Source: an uncultured Selenomonadales bacterium
GTDB lineage: Bacteria > Bacillota > Negativicutes > Selenomonadales > Selenomonadaceae
DNA length: 10,142 bases
Direction of reading: 5' to 3'
Assembly (NCBI GenBank): GCA_937877565.1
Contig: CALFJB010000112.1
Span: 1 to 10,142, forward strand
In this document: in pieces, positions 1 through 5,544 of the stretch
Numbering within the stretch: position 1 is the first letter of the stretch
Layout: each line of letters opens with the position of its first letter
Translations under genes and position numbers: made by a program
The notes under the pieces: model-generated
Told to the model about the DNA's origin: nothing
What the model saw: the letters and a program-made list of their open reading frames with translations, nothing else
Databases searched by the model: none

Positions 1-398
1 TTTCTGACTTCGATTTTAGTTTCAGCGGTTTAAAATCTGCCGTGCTGAATTATTTAAACTCGGCGCAGATGAAGGGCGAAACTGTCAATAATGCTGACGT
101 GGCGGCAAGTTTTCAAAAAGCGGTTGTAGATTCGCTGATTGAAAAAACTGTTGACGCTGCTAAAAATTTCCACCTGAAAAAAATTGTATTGGCGGGCGGC
201 GTGGCGGCTAATTCTTCGCTTGAAAAAAATCTTCGCGCAGTTTGCAATGAAAACGGCTTTGAATTTTTCTACCCTTCGAAAATTCTTTGCACTGACAACG
301 CCGCAATGATTGCTTGTCGCGGTTATTATCAATCGCTGAAAAATGACTTCGCCACTCTGAATTTAAACGCCGTCCCTAATCTAGGGTTTAGCGGTTAG
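1..398 (+). CDS. tsaD: tRNA N6-threonylcarbamoyladenosine transferase TsaD, C-terminal part (5' end outside window)
   Basis: TsaD transfers the threonylcarbamoyl group onto A37 of ANN-decoding tRNAs, working with TsaB and TsaE in the cytoplasm. The reading frame is open from base 3 and begins with a FSFSGLKSAV segment typical of TsaD. It continues through the nucleotide-binding segment LAGGVAANSSL and ends with the family's CTDNAAMIA block, where the Asp belongs to the metal/ATP site. Only about the last 130 residues are present, so the true start lies upstream of the window. The last codons, around NLGFSG, are encoded inside the left arm of the inverted repeat at 383-461, which may have shaped this C-terminus. 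The gene precedes queF on the same strand, and both act in tRNA modification. The family call is very secure. Confidence 0.95.
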   Translation, partial: SDFDFSFSGLKSAVLNYLNSAQMKGETVNNADVAASFQKAVVDSLIEKTVDAAKNFHLKKIVLAGGVAANSSLEKNLRAVCNENGFEFFYPSKILCTDNAAMIACRGYYQSLKNDFATLNLNAVPNLGFSG

Positions 399-461
399 GT
401 TTTAGGTGTTAGGACTAAAAATTTCAAATCCCTAAAACCTAAAACCTAGAACCTAAAACCT
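383..461. repeat. Long imperfect inverted repeat built from CCTAAA/TTTAGG units
   Basis: The left arm (383-413) and right arm (431-461) are each 31 bases and pair at 25 of 31 positions around a 17-base loop. The right arm is a run of CCTAAAACCTAAAACCTAGA-like units, so it is also a short tandem repeat. The left arm covers the tsaD stop codon at 396-398. The right arm ends just before the queF Shine-Dalgarno at 467-473. No T-run follows, so it is not a standard intrinsic terminator. It could be a REP-like mobile palindrome or an RNA hairpin that protects or attenuates the tsaD-queF transcript. Confidence 0.7.
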
Positions 462-481
462 TAAAGAAAGGAGCTTTTTCA

Positions 482-919
482 ATGGAAGAGCTTAAGAATT
501 TGGGCAAACAGATTGATTATAGTTTTGACTACAAGCCGGAAATTTTGGAGGCGATACCAAATAAAAATCCTGCGCGAAATTATTTTGTAAAGCTGAATTG
601 CGAAGAATTTACCTGCGTTTGTCCCGTAACTCATCAGCCGGACTTTGCCGCGCTTAAAATTCGTTACATTCCCGACGAAAAACTTGTTGAAAGTAAAAGC
701 CTCAAACTTTATTTGACGAGTTTTCGCAACGTTGGAATTTTTCATGAAGAGGTTGTGAATCGAATTGCCGACGATTTAATAAAACTTTTGCAACCGCGTT
801 ATTTGGAAATTGAAGGAAATTTTAGAGTGCGCGGCGGAATTTCGATTGAACCGTTTGTAAATTACGGGCGCGGCGAATTTGAGGAAATGGCAAAAAATCG
901 TTTGGCGCAACACCAATAA
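482..919 (+). CDS. queF: NADPH-dependent 7-cyano-7-deazaguanine reductase QueF (unimodular)
   Basis: QueF reduces the nitrile preQ0 to the amine preQ1 using two NADPH, in the queuosine tRNA-modification pathway of the cytoplasm. The 145-residue length fits the short, Bacillus-type form. Cys47 in FTCVCPVTHQPDFA should be the nucleophile that forms the thioimide with preQ0, and Asp54 the proton donor. The QueF signature ESKSLK lies at residues 70-75, and FHEE at 87-90 holds the substrate-contacting His-Glu. RGGISIEP lies near the C-terminus. Bacillus QueF usually has Gly where this protein has His51. The ATG at 482 has an AAAGGAG site at 467-473 with ideal spacing. The kinase gene starts 6 bases after the stop, so the two are probably co-transcribed. 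I see no preQ1 riboswitch; the inverted repeat occupies the leader. Confidence 0.96.
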   Translation: MEELKNLGKQIDYSFDYKPEILEAIPNKNPARNYFVKLNCEEFTCVCPVTHQPDFAALKIRYIPDEKLVESKSLKLYLTSFRNVGIFHEEVVNRIADDLIKLLQPRYLEIEGNFRVRGGISIEPFVNYGRGEFEEMAKNRLAQHQ

Positions 920-925
920 TTTGGA

Positions 926-1765
926 GTGATGAAAATTTTGAAACAAAAAAAATTAGCCCTGATTAACGACGTAACAGGATTCGGGCGTTGTTCGGTAACC
1001 GTTGAACTTCCAATAATTTCTGCAATGAAAATTCAAGTTTGTCCCCTTCCAACTGCAATTTTGTCTGTTCATACCGGCTTTGAAAATTATTTTATGGACG
1101 ATTATACCGACAAAATGAACGACTACATAAAAAGTTGGCAGCTGAACAATTTGGAATTTGACGCCATTGCAACGGGCTTTTTAGGTTCGGCGGCGCAAAT
1201 TGAAATTGTCAAGGAGTTTTTAAAAAATTCCCAGTCTCAAATTTTAATCGACCCCGTAATGGGCGATCACGGCAAAATTTATAAATCGTATACGCAAGAA
1301 ATGTGCATTAAAATGAGAAAACTTTTGCGCTATGCAGATTTAGTGACGCCGAATTTAACGGAGGCTTGCCAACTTTTAAATATACCGTATCCTGAAGGCG
1401 GCGTTATTTCAGATTCAAAATTGGCGATAATGGCGGCGAACATTGCAACGAAAACTCGCGGCTGGCGTGTTGTTATAACCGGCGTAAATCTGGAAATGGA
1501 CGACGGCTCCAACATTACCAATTTTGTTTTTGATAACGGCAAGATTGATTTTGTAACTTCAAAAAAATTGGGAAGTGACAGATCGGGCGCGGGCGACGTA
1601 TTTTTTGCAGTTGTTGCCGCGTCGATTATGAACGGCGAAGATTTAACGGCGGCTGTACGCAAGGCGGCTGATTTTGTGACAAAGTGCATTGAACACGCCG
1701 AAAAATTAAATTTTGCGTGGAATTACGGCTTGCCATTTGAGGAATTTTTAACGGAGTTGAAATAG
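926..1765 (+). CDS. pdxK: Pyridoxal/pyridoxamine kinase (PfkB/ribokinase-like)
   Basis: This enzyme phosphorylates B6 vitamers (pyridoxal, pyridoxamine, pyridoxine) with ATP in the salvage route to pyridoxal phosphate. The N-terminal block NDVTGFGRCS (about residues 14-23) and the following PLPTAILSVHTGF are typical of the PdxK/PdxY group. IDPVMGDHG lies near residues 109-117, and VTPNLTEA follows. The C-terminal anion-hole and catalytic motif is DRSGAGDVF, with Asp224 as the likely base, counting from the GTG at 926. The total of 279 residues is normal. The start is uncertain. GGAGTGAT at 923-930 resembles a Shine-Dalgarno but overlaps the GTG at 926 and the ATG at 929, so the TTG at 938 is better spaced and may be the real start. 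ThiD-like activity is a less likely alternative. Confidence 0.9.
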   Translation: MMKILKQKKLALINDVTGFGRCSVTVELPIISAMKIQVCPLPTAILSVHTGFENYFMDDYTDKMNDYIKSWQLNNLEFDAIATGFLGSAAQIEIVKEFLKNSQSQILIDPVMGDHGKIYKSYTQEMCIKMRKLLRYADLVTPNLTEACQLLNIPYPEGGVISDSKLAIMAANIATKTRGWRVVITGVNLEMDDGSNITNFVFDNGKIDFVTSKKLGSDRSGAGDVFFAVVAASIMNGEDLTAAVRKAADFVTKCIEHAEKLNFAWNYGLPFEEFLTELK

Positions 1766-1839
1766 ATTTGAAAAAATTTTAATTCGGTTAATTTTTACAA
1801 GAATTTTTAAACTTGCAATTTAAACGATTTTTTTCAAAT
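1766..1839. repeat. Short perfect inverted arms in the AT-rich gap before the exported protein gene
   Basis: ATTTGAAAAAA at 1766-1776 is matched by TTTTTTCAAAT at 1829-1839, separated by 52 bases. The arms are AT-only apart from one GC pair, and in such AT-rich DNA they could be chance. The gap 1766-1899 must hold the promoter of the next operon, but I found no convincing -35/-10 pair in it. Confidence 0.3.
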
Positions 1840-1899
1840 TAAAAACGGCGGTAATTTTTTTTTAACGATTTTACAGAAATTAAAAAGTTGGTGTTATCT

Positions 1900-2328
1900 A
1901 TGCTGAAAAAATTTATAGCGGCGGGATTGGCGGCTGGATTTTTATTTACAACAAATTTTTCAACATTGGAGGCGGCGAAAGTGTCAAACGATAAAAAAGC
2001 TGTAAAAGTAGTACAAACTGCGGGGCGCGACAGATTAGGCGAATTTGCGCCGGAATTTGCCCGCTACAACGACGATATTTTATTTGGCGAAGTTTGGAGC
2101 AGAAATAATATTTTGTCTTTGCACGATAGAAGTATTGTTACAGTTTCGGCTTTAATTGGCGCGGGAATTTTTACAAGCGCGTTGAAGTCTCACATTAACA
2201 ACGCAAAAAATCACGACGTTACAAAGGCTGAAATGGTTGAAATTATCACGCAGTTAGCATTTTATACCGGCTGGCCAAAAGCGTGGGCGGCGTTCGGTTA
2301 CGCGCAGGAAGTTTACGCCAATGATTAA
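1900..2328 (+). CDS. Exported carboxymuconolactone decarboxylase-family protein
   Basis: The 142-residue protein starts with a clear signal peptide: a KK n-region, a hydrophobic core FIAAGLAAGFLF, and a likely signal peptidase I site after LEAA, near residue 26 (K begins the mature protein). The mature part resembles the all-helical CMD/AhpD fold, with TAGRDRLGEFAPEF, then LHDRSIVTVSALI, SHINNAKNHDVTKAEMVEII and YTGWPKAWAAF. The whole protein lacks cysteine, so an AhpD-style CxxC peroxidase mechanism is ruled out and its reaction is unknown. I chose the ATG at 1900 because it gives a compact signal peptide and has GGTG about 7 bases upstream. The TTG at 1888 and GTG at 1891 are alternatives. 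Its last 8 bases overlap the start of upp, which implies translational coupling. Confidence 0.85.
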   Translation: MLKKFIAAGLAAGFLFTTNFSTLEAAKVSNDKKAVKVVQTAGRDRLGEFAPEFARYNDDILFGEVWSRNNILSLHDRSIVTVSALIGAGIFTSALKSHINNAKNHDVTKAEMVEIITQLAFYTGWPKAWAAFGYAQEVYAND

Positions 2329-2941
2329 AGAAATTTCACACCCGATTTTAAAAGACAGATTAACTTTGATGCGCTGCAAAGAAACTTCATCAAAAGATTT
2401 TCGGCAAGCCGTTGAAGAAATTGCAACTTTTATGACTTATGAAATTGCGCGGGATTTTCCAACTAAAGAAATTGAAATTGAAACGCCAATTACAAAATGC
2501 ACGGCGCAAATTTTAGCTGACGAATTTATAGTTGTTCCAATTCTTCGCGCAGGTCTCGGAATGGTTAGCGGCGTTTTAAAAGTTTTGCCAAACGCGGCAG
2601 TTGGTCATATTGGGCTTGTACGCGACGAAACTACACATAAACCAATCGAATATTATAAAAAATTGCCGCCGAATATTTCTAACAAAAAAATTTTAGTTGT
2701 AGATCCAATGTTGGCAACAGGCGGCAGTTCATCAGCGGCGTTGCAAATGCTCAAAGACGCCGGCGCAAAAAATATTATCTTCGTCTGCATAATTTCCGCG
2801 CCTGAAGGTATTAAAAAAATTTCTGAAGATCATCCAGACATACCGATTTACACGGCGGCGATTGACGATCATTTAAACGAAAACGCCTACATTGTACCGG
2901 GACTCGGCGACGCGGGCGACAGAATTTTTGACACTTTGTAA
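2321..2941 (+). CDS. upp: Uracil phosphoribosyltransferase
   Basis: Upp makes UMP from uracil and PRPP in pyrimidine salvage in the cytoplasm. The 206-residue length is typical. The PRPP loop is VVDPMLATGG (about residues 126-135), with Asp128 in the expected acidic position. ILRAGLGMVSG is the conserved Arg-containing loop before it. The uracil-binding tail GLGDAGDRIFDT is complete at residues 194-205. The ATG at 2321 lies inside the end of the preceding exported-protein gene. An AGGAA Shine-Dalgarno at about 2306-2310 sits in that gene's coding sequence. The next gene starts 33 bases after the stop with its own GGAGG, so all three probably form one operon. The assignment is secure. Confidence 0.97.
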   Translation: MIKEISHPILKDRLTLMRCKETSSKDFRQAVEEIATFMTYEIARDFPTKEIEIETPITKCTAQILADEFIVVPILRAGLGMVSGVLKVLPNAAVGHIGLVRDETTHKPIEYYKKLPPNISNKKILVVDPMLATGGSSSAALQMLKDAGAKNIIFVCIISAPEGIKKISEDHPDIPIYTAAIDDHLNENAYIVPGLGDAGDRIFDTL

Positions 2942-2974
2942 TTAAACGGCAATGTTAAAAGGAGGCGACGAATT

Positions 2975-3376
2975 TTGGCGAACATATTTTTTTCGGCGTT
3001 GAATTTAATTTTGTCCGCCGCAAATTTTATCTTCAAACTGTTTTGCATATTTTTTGGACTGTTGGCGGGAGTAATTTTCATTCTGCTACAAAAAATTTTC
3101 CCAATCGCAGCGAAATATTTTTCAATGGCGATAATGTGGATAATTTCTGCGATTGTAACATTGGGATTGATAATTTACGCTACAAGTAGAAACATTTTTC
3201 ACGGCGAAAGTATCAACGACTTCATAAAAAATTTGCTCCCAAATAAAAGAATTTCCGGCAAAACAGATTTTTCACTGTTGGCGATTGAACTTATTGACGC
3301 CGTGTACTTTGATATTTCCTCAAAATTAAAAATGCAGTACGAAAAAATTTTAAATTTCTTGAGACTTGTACAATAA
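2975..3376 (+). CDS. Small membrane protein of unknown function
   Basis: I do not recognise this 133-residue protein. It starts at a TTG (2975) with a strong GGAGG at 2961-2965, nine bases upstream; no better-placed ATG exists. The first 70 residues are almost wholly hydrophobic. Two segments (about 22-38 and 49-69) look like transmembrane helices, and residues 4-20 may form another. The C-terminal half, after SRNIF, is soluble and moderately basic (LLPNKRISGKTDF, KLKMQYEKILNFLR). No catalytic motif is visible. It is the last gene of the CMD-protein/upp group, only 33 bases after upp, and ends inside the A-flank of the terminator at 3381-3414. A link to uracil uptake is possible from position, but it lacks the length of a permease. 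Confidence 0.75.
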   Translation: MANIFFSALNLILSAANFIFKLFCIFFGLLAGVIFILLQKIFPIAAKYFSMAIMWIISAIVTLGLIIYATSRNIFHGESINDFIKNLLPNKRISGKTDFSLLAIELIDAVYFDISSKLKMQYEKILNFLRLVQ

Positions 3377-3423
3377 AAAAACTCCTGCTGTAACTTTTGA
3401 GCTACAACAGGAGTAATTTTTTT
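3374..3423. terminator. Bidirectional intrinsic terminator between convergent genes
   Basis: ACTCCTGCTGTA at 3381-3392 pairs with TACAACAGGAGT at 3403-3414, 11 of 12 bases with one C-A mismatch, around a 10-base loop. A run of A lies on the left and a run of T on the right, so it can stop transcription from both strands. It serves the upp operon on the + strand and sepF on the - strand. Confidence 0.9.
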
Positions 3424-3430
3424 GTTTACT

Positions 3431-4012
3431 TTAATGATAACGCACGGAGGCAACCAACGCGGCAATATCGCTTGTGCTGATTCCTGCCGGTACGTACAGG
3501 CAAATTTTTTCTGAAATTTGAGTAACAGTGCCGTCAACCGCGTAGCAAACGCCGTCGATATAATCACTGATTCTGCGCTGTTCTTCGTTGCGAATGTATT
3601 CATAATTTACAACTGCCGCTTTGTGCGCCAAAATGTCATCGGCAATGCCGTTAATTTGGCTGTAGTCGGAGGGCGTGTAAACCTTCATTACAAATTCCGG
3701 AGCCTTGATAAGTTTCAAGTTGGGGCGTTCCGTTTTAGCATCTTTAAAAGTTTTATAACTTGCGCCGGTTGAACTTTGGGCAAAGGTGGAATTTCCGCCC
3801 ATTGACGCGCGATGTGCTGCCATTGATTCCATTAAATTTTGTGCTTGATTTGGTGCCTGTTGCGCCTGCATTTGCGGTTGTGCTTGAGTTTGTGCTTGTG
3901 CTTGTGCAGTCGTATTTTTAGCCGCGTCTTTCACTTCGGCAACTTCTTCTTCTTCGTTTTCAATCGGCATTATTATATCCTGTATCTTTCTCATCCAGTC
4001 CGAAAAACTCAT
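3431..4012 (-). CDS. sepF: Cell division protein SepF
   Basis: SepF anchors FtsZ protofilaments to the membrane and bundles them at the septum. The N-terminal MSFSDWMRKIQDIIMPI forms the expected amphipathic membrane helix. An acidic stretch EEEEVAEVKD follows, then an unusually Q/A-rich linker at about residues 36-58 and a second flexible part up to about residue 100. The folded DUF552 core spans about 107-180, with KVYTPSDYSQI, VVNYEYIRNEEQRRISDYIDG and the C-terminal ICLYVP strand. At 193 residues it is longer than many SepFs because of the linker. The ATG at 4012 has GAGAGGA about 8 bases upstream. It faces the upp operon across a shared terminator and has its own promoter at 4059-4088. 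Confidence 0.95.
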   Translation of the reverse strand: MSFSDWMRKIQDIIMPIENEEEEVAEVKDAAKNTTAQAQAQTQAQPQMQAQQAPNQAQNLMESMAAHRASMGGNSTFAQSSTGASYKTFKDAKTERPNLKLIKAPEFVMKVYTPSDYSQINGIADDILAHKAAVVNYEYIRNEEQRRISDYIDGVCYAVDGTVTQISEKICLYVPAGISTSDIAALVASVRYH

Positions 4013-4058
4013 TAAAATCGTCCTCTCTAACTTAACTACCTAACTCTAATTTTCGGTA

Positions 4059-4088
4059 ATTTTATCATATTATATTCAGATTTGTAAA
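4059..4088 (-). promoter_or_regulatory. Probable sepF promoter
   Basis: Read on the - strand, TTTACA (4083-4088) and TAAAAT (4059-4064) are separated by 18 bases, and a TGA immediately before the -10 gives an extended -10 (TGnTAAAAT). It lies about 47 bases upstream of the sepF ATG. Since no terminator is visible after the prepilin peptidase gene, some readthrough into sepF is also likely. Confidence 0.5.
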
Positions 4089-4107
4089 GAGTTTTTTCAA
4101 GATATTT

Positions 4108-4731
4108 TCAGAAAAATTTTTCGCAAGTCAAAATTAAAATTGTCGTCAAGGTAAAGTATGGACCGTAAGCAAAATAACTTTGCCGGTTCATTTTTTTTGT
4201 AAGAATTAAAAGCATTGCAATAACGCCGCCGAAAATACTTGCCGCCAATACAACGTTCACCAATATTTCACTGCCGAGCCAAATTCCAAGTACGAACACT
4301 AATTTTATATCGCCGCCGCCAATTCCGCCGCCGCTTATCAGTGCAATTACTAAAAAAATTCCGCCGCCGATTATCGCCGCTAAAATTCTGTCAGTAATTG
4401 GTAAATTTAAATGTATCGCCGCCAAAATTCCCAAAACTGCGAACGGCAGGAGCATTTTATTAAAAATTACGTACTGTTCAAAGTCTGTGAATGTTATCAG
4501 CGTCAGGAAAAATATTATCGCCGTCAGGTAAAAAAATTGCGGCAACGGCGTTGAGGAAAAACTTATCAAGCACATTGACATTAGCAAAAACATTAACGGC
4601 TTGCGAAATTTGGAACGGCTTGCAATTTCTTCAGGGAATGTCAAGGGCGCGTTTGGTATTTGGTACAAAAAATCTATCCAGCGCGAACCCGCCGCAGTCA
4701 ATATCAAACTTAAAATTCCGGCTACTAACAT
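4108..4731 (-). CDS. Prepilin peptidase (A24 family, short form without the N-terminal methylase domain)
   Basis: A24 peptidases are integral membrane aspartyl proteases that cut the leader of type IV pilins and related pseudopilins at the cytoplasmic face. Both catalytic aspartates are visible: Asp83 in FTDFEQYVI, and Asp141 in GGGIGGGDIK, a glycine-rich GxGD motif. Most of the rest is hydrophobic, with about six membrane segments. The late FAYGPYF corresponds to the usual FGPF motif. The cysteine-bearing N-terminal domain seen in PilD-type enzymes is missing, as in TadV/CpaA-like peptidases, though here an N-terminal region of about 60 residues remains. The ATG at 4731 lies 7 bases inside the end of the macrodomain gene, with AGGG upstream, so translation is probably coupled. 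No pilin gene is in the window, so its substrate is unknown. Confidence 0.88.
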   Translation of the reverse strand: MLVAGILSLILTAAGSRWIDFLYQIPNAPLTFPEEIASRSKFRKPLMFLLMSMCLISFSSTPLPQFFYLTAIIFFLTLITFTDFEQYVIFNKMLLPFAVLGILAAIHLNLPITDRILAAIIGGGIFLVIALISGGGIGGGDIKLVFVLGIWLGSEILVNVVLAASIFGGVIAMLLILTKKMNRQSYFAYGPYFTLTTILILTCEKFF

Positions 4732-5486
4732 AAAATTTCCCTGTAAATTTGCAAGTCTAAATCTTTGAACACGTTGAACACGACGATTAAATTATTTTCA
4801 GCTAAAAACTTTTTGACGGTTGCAACGGCAATTTCGGCGGCGCGTTGATTAGGAAAATGAAATTCGCCCGTCGAAATGCAACAAAACGCAATGCTTTTCA
4901 AATTATTTTCGACTGCGATTTTTAGGCAACTTTCATAACACGACGCCAAAAGATTTTCTTCGGCGGCAGTAGGTTTATCAGTGTAAATTATTGGTCCCAC
5001 CGTGTGAATAACGAATTTGCAGGGAAGATTGAACGCGGGCGTAATTTTGGCGCGTCCCGTCGGTTCTTTGCGGTTTGAAATTTTGTTGCAGGCGTCGCGC
5101 AGTTGCAGACCGGCGGCAGAATGTATGGCGTTATCTATGCAAGCGTGCAACGGTACGAAACATCCCAGTAACGCCGAATTTGCGGCATTAACAATGGCGT
5201 CAACTTCAAGCCGCGTTATATCGCCCTGCCAAAGTTTTATATTTTCTGCCACGTCGGGAATTTCTGAAAGTTTTACAATTCCTCGTTCAAATTTTTCTGC
5301 CGTTAAAATTTCGTCCTGCAACTTCAAAAATTCTTCGTCCAATGGCATTGGCGGGCGCACGTTCATTAAGGCGCGTAAAAGTTTTCGCTGTGAAATTAAA
5401 TCGTTCGGAATTTCCTCAACTTGCAAATTTGGCATTTCGGCTAAAAGTTGCGCGTTGAGTTTTTTGATTTTCGTTAATCTGTCCAT
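4725..5486 (-). CDS. Zinc-dependent macrodomain protein-ADP-ribose hydrolase
   Basis: This family removes ADP-ribose from proteins modified by class M sirtuins (SirTM). Residues 1-80 form the helical N-terminal extension usual in the family. The macrodomain starts with LWQGDITRLEVDAIVNAANSALLG (GDI at 88-90, Asn100 and Asn103). The zinc signature GCFVPLHACIDN follows, with Cys109, His114 and Cys116 as likely ligands. HTVGP lies at 161-165, and the phosphate-binding loop ISTGEFHFP at 204-212. The length of 253 residues is normal. I chose the ATG at 5486 because AAAGGAG (5492-5498) sits 5 bases upstream; a TTG at 5504 has no such site. It overlaps the prepilin peptidase gene by 7 bases. Its expected partner, a SirTM, lies at 7035-7862 on the same strand beyond a methyltransferase gene. 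GcvH-L and LplA2, its partners in staphylococci and streptococci, are not in the window. Confidence 0.92.
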   Translation of the reverse strand: MDRLTKIKKLNAQLLAEMPNLQVEEIPNDLISQRKLLRALMNVRPPMPLDEEFLKLQDEILTAEKFERGIVKLSEIPDVAENIKLWQGDITRLEVDAIVNAANSALLGCFVPLHACIDNAIHSAAGLQLRDACNKISNRKEPTGRAKITPAFNLPCKFVIHTVGPIIYTDKPTAAEENLLASCYESCLKIAVENNLKSIAFCCISTGEFHFPNQRAAEIAVATVKKFLAENNLIVVFNVFKDLDLQIYREILC

Positions 5487-5488
5487 AG

Positions 5489-5517
5489 TTGCTCCTTTTG
5501 TCAAAATTTTGTATCAT
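5489..5517 (+). promoter_or_regulatory. Candidate promoter of the methyltransferase gene
   Basis: TTGCTC (5489-5494) and TATCAT (5512-5517) are 17 bases apart on the + strand. This would give a leader of about 20 bases that includes the TTGGAGGT ribosome binding site. The -35 is weak. The -10 overlaps the -10 of the opposing promoter at 5516-5521. Confidence 0.35.
5492..5498 (-). promoter_or_regulatory. Ribosome binding site that fixes the macrodomain start
   Basis: AAAGGAG on the - strand, 5 bases before the ATG at 5486, makes that ATG the start rather than the in-frame TTG at 5504. The site also overlaps the candidate -35 of the divergent methyltransferase promoter. Confidence 0.75.
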
Positions 5518-5544
5518 TCTAGCAAAAAAGTTGGAGGTATTCAA
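5516..5544 (-). promoter_or_regulatory. Probable promoter of the macrodomain/prepilin peptidase operon
   Basis: On the - strand TTGAAT (5539-5544) and TAGAAT (5516-5521) are exactly 17 bases apart, a good sigma-A-type match. The -35 abuts the methyltransferase ATG at 5545, so polymerase here would cover that gene's ribosome binding site DNA. Confidence 0.55.

Noticed and set aside
431..461. CCTAAAACC repeats as a CRISPR array or telomere-like end
   Set aside because: There are only a few short units without spacers, they pair with an upstream arm, and the locus is inside a normal gene string.
383..481. preQ1 riboswitch ahead of queF
   Set aside because: The leader is occupied by the CCTAAA hairpin and I could not form the C-rich loop pseudoknot typical of preQ1 riboswitches.
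4021..4107. Terminator after the prepilin peptidase gene
   Set aside because: Only A/T palindromes such as GAAAAATTTTTC are present, with no GC stem and T-run on the - strand.
5017..5544. Upstream extension of the methyltransferase frame by 176 codons
   Set aside because: It lies antisense to the macrodomain gene, whose family motifs are clear. The ATG at 5545 has an ideal TTGGAGGT site.
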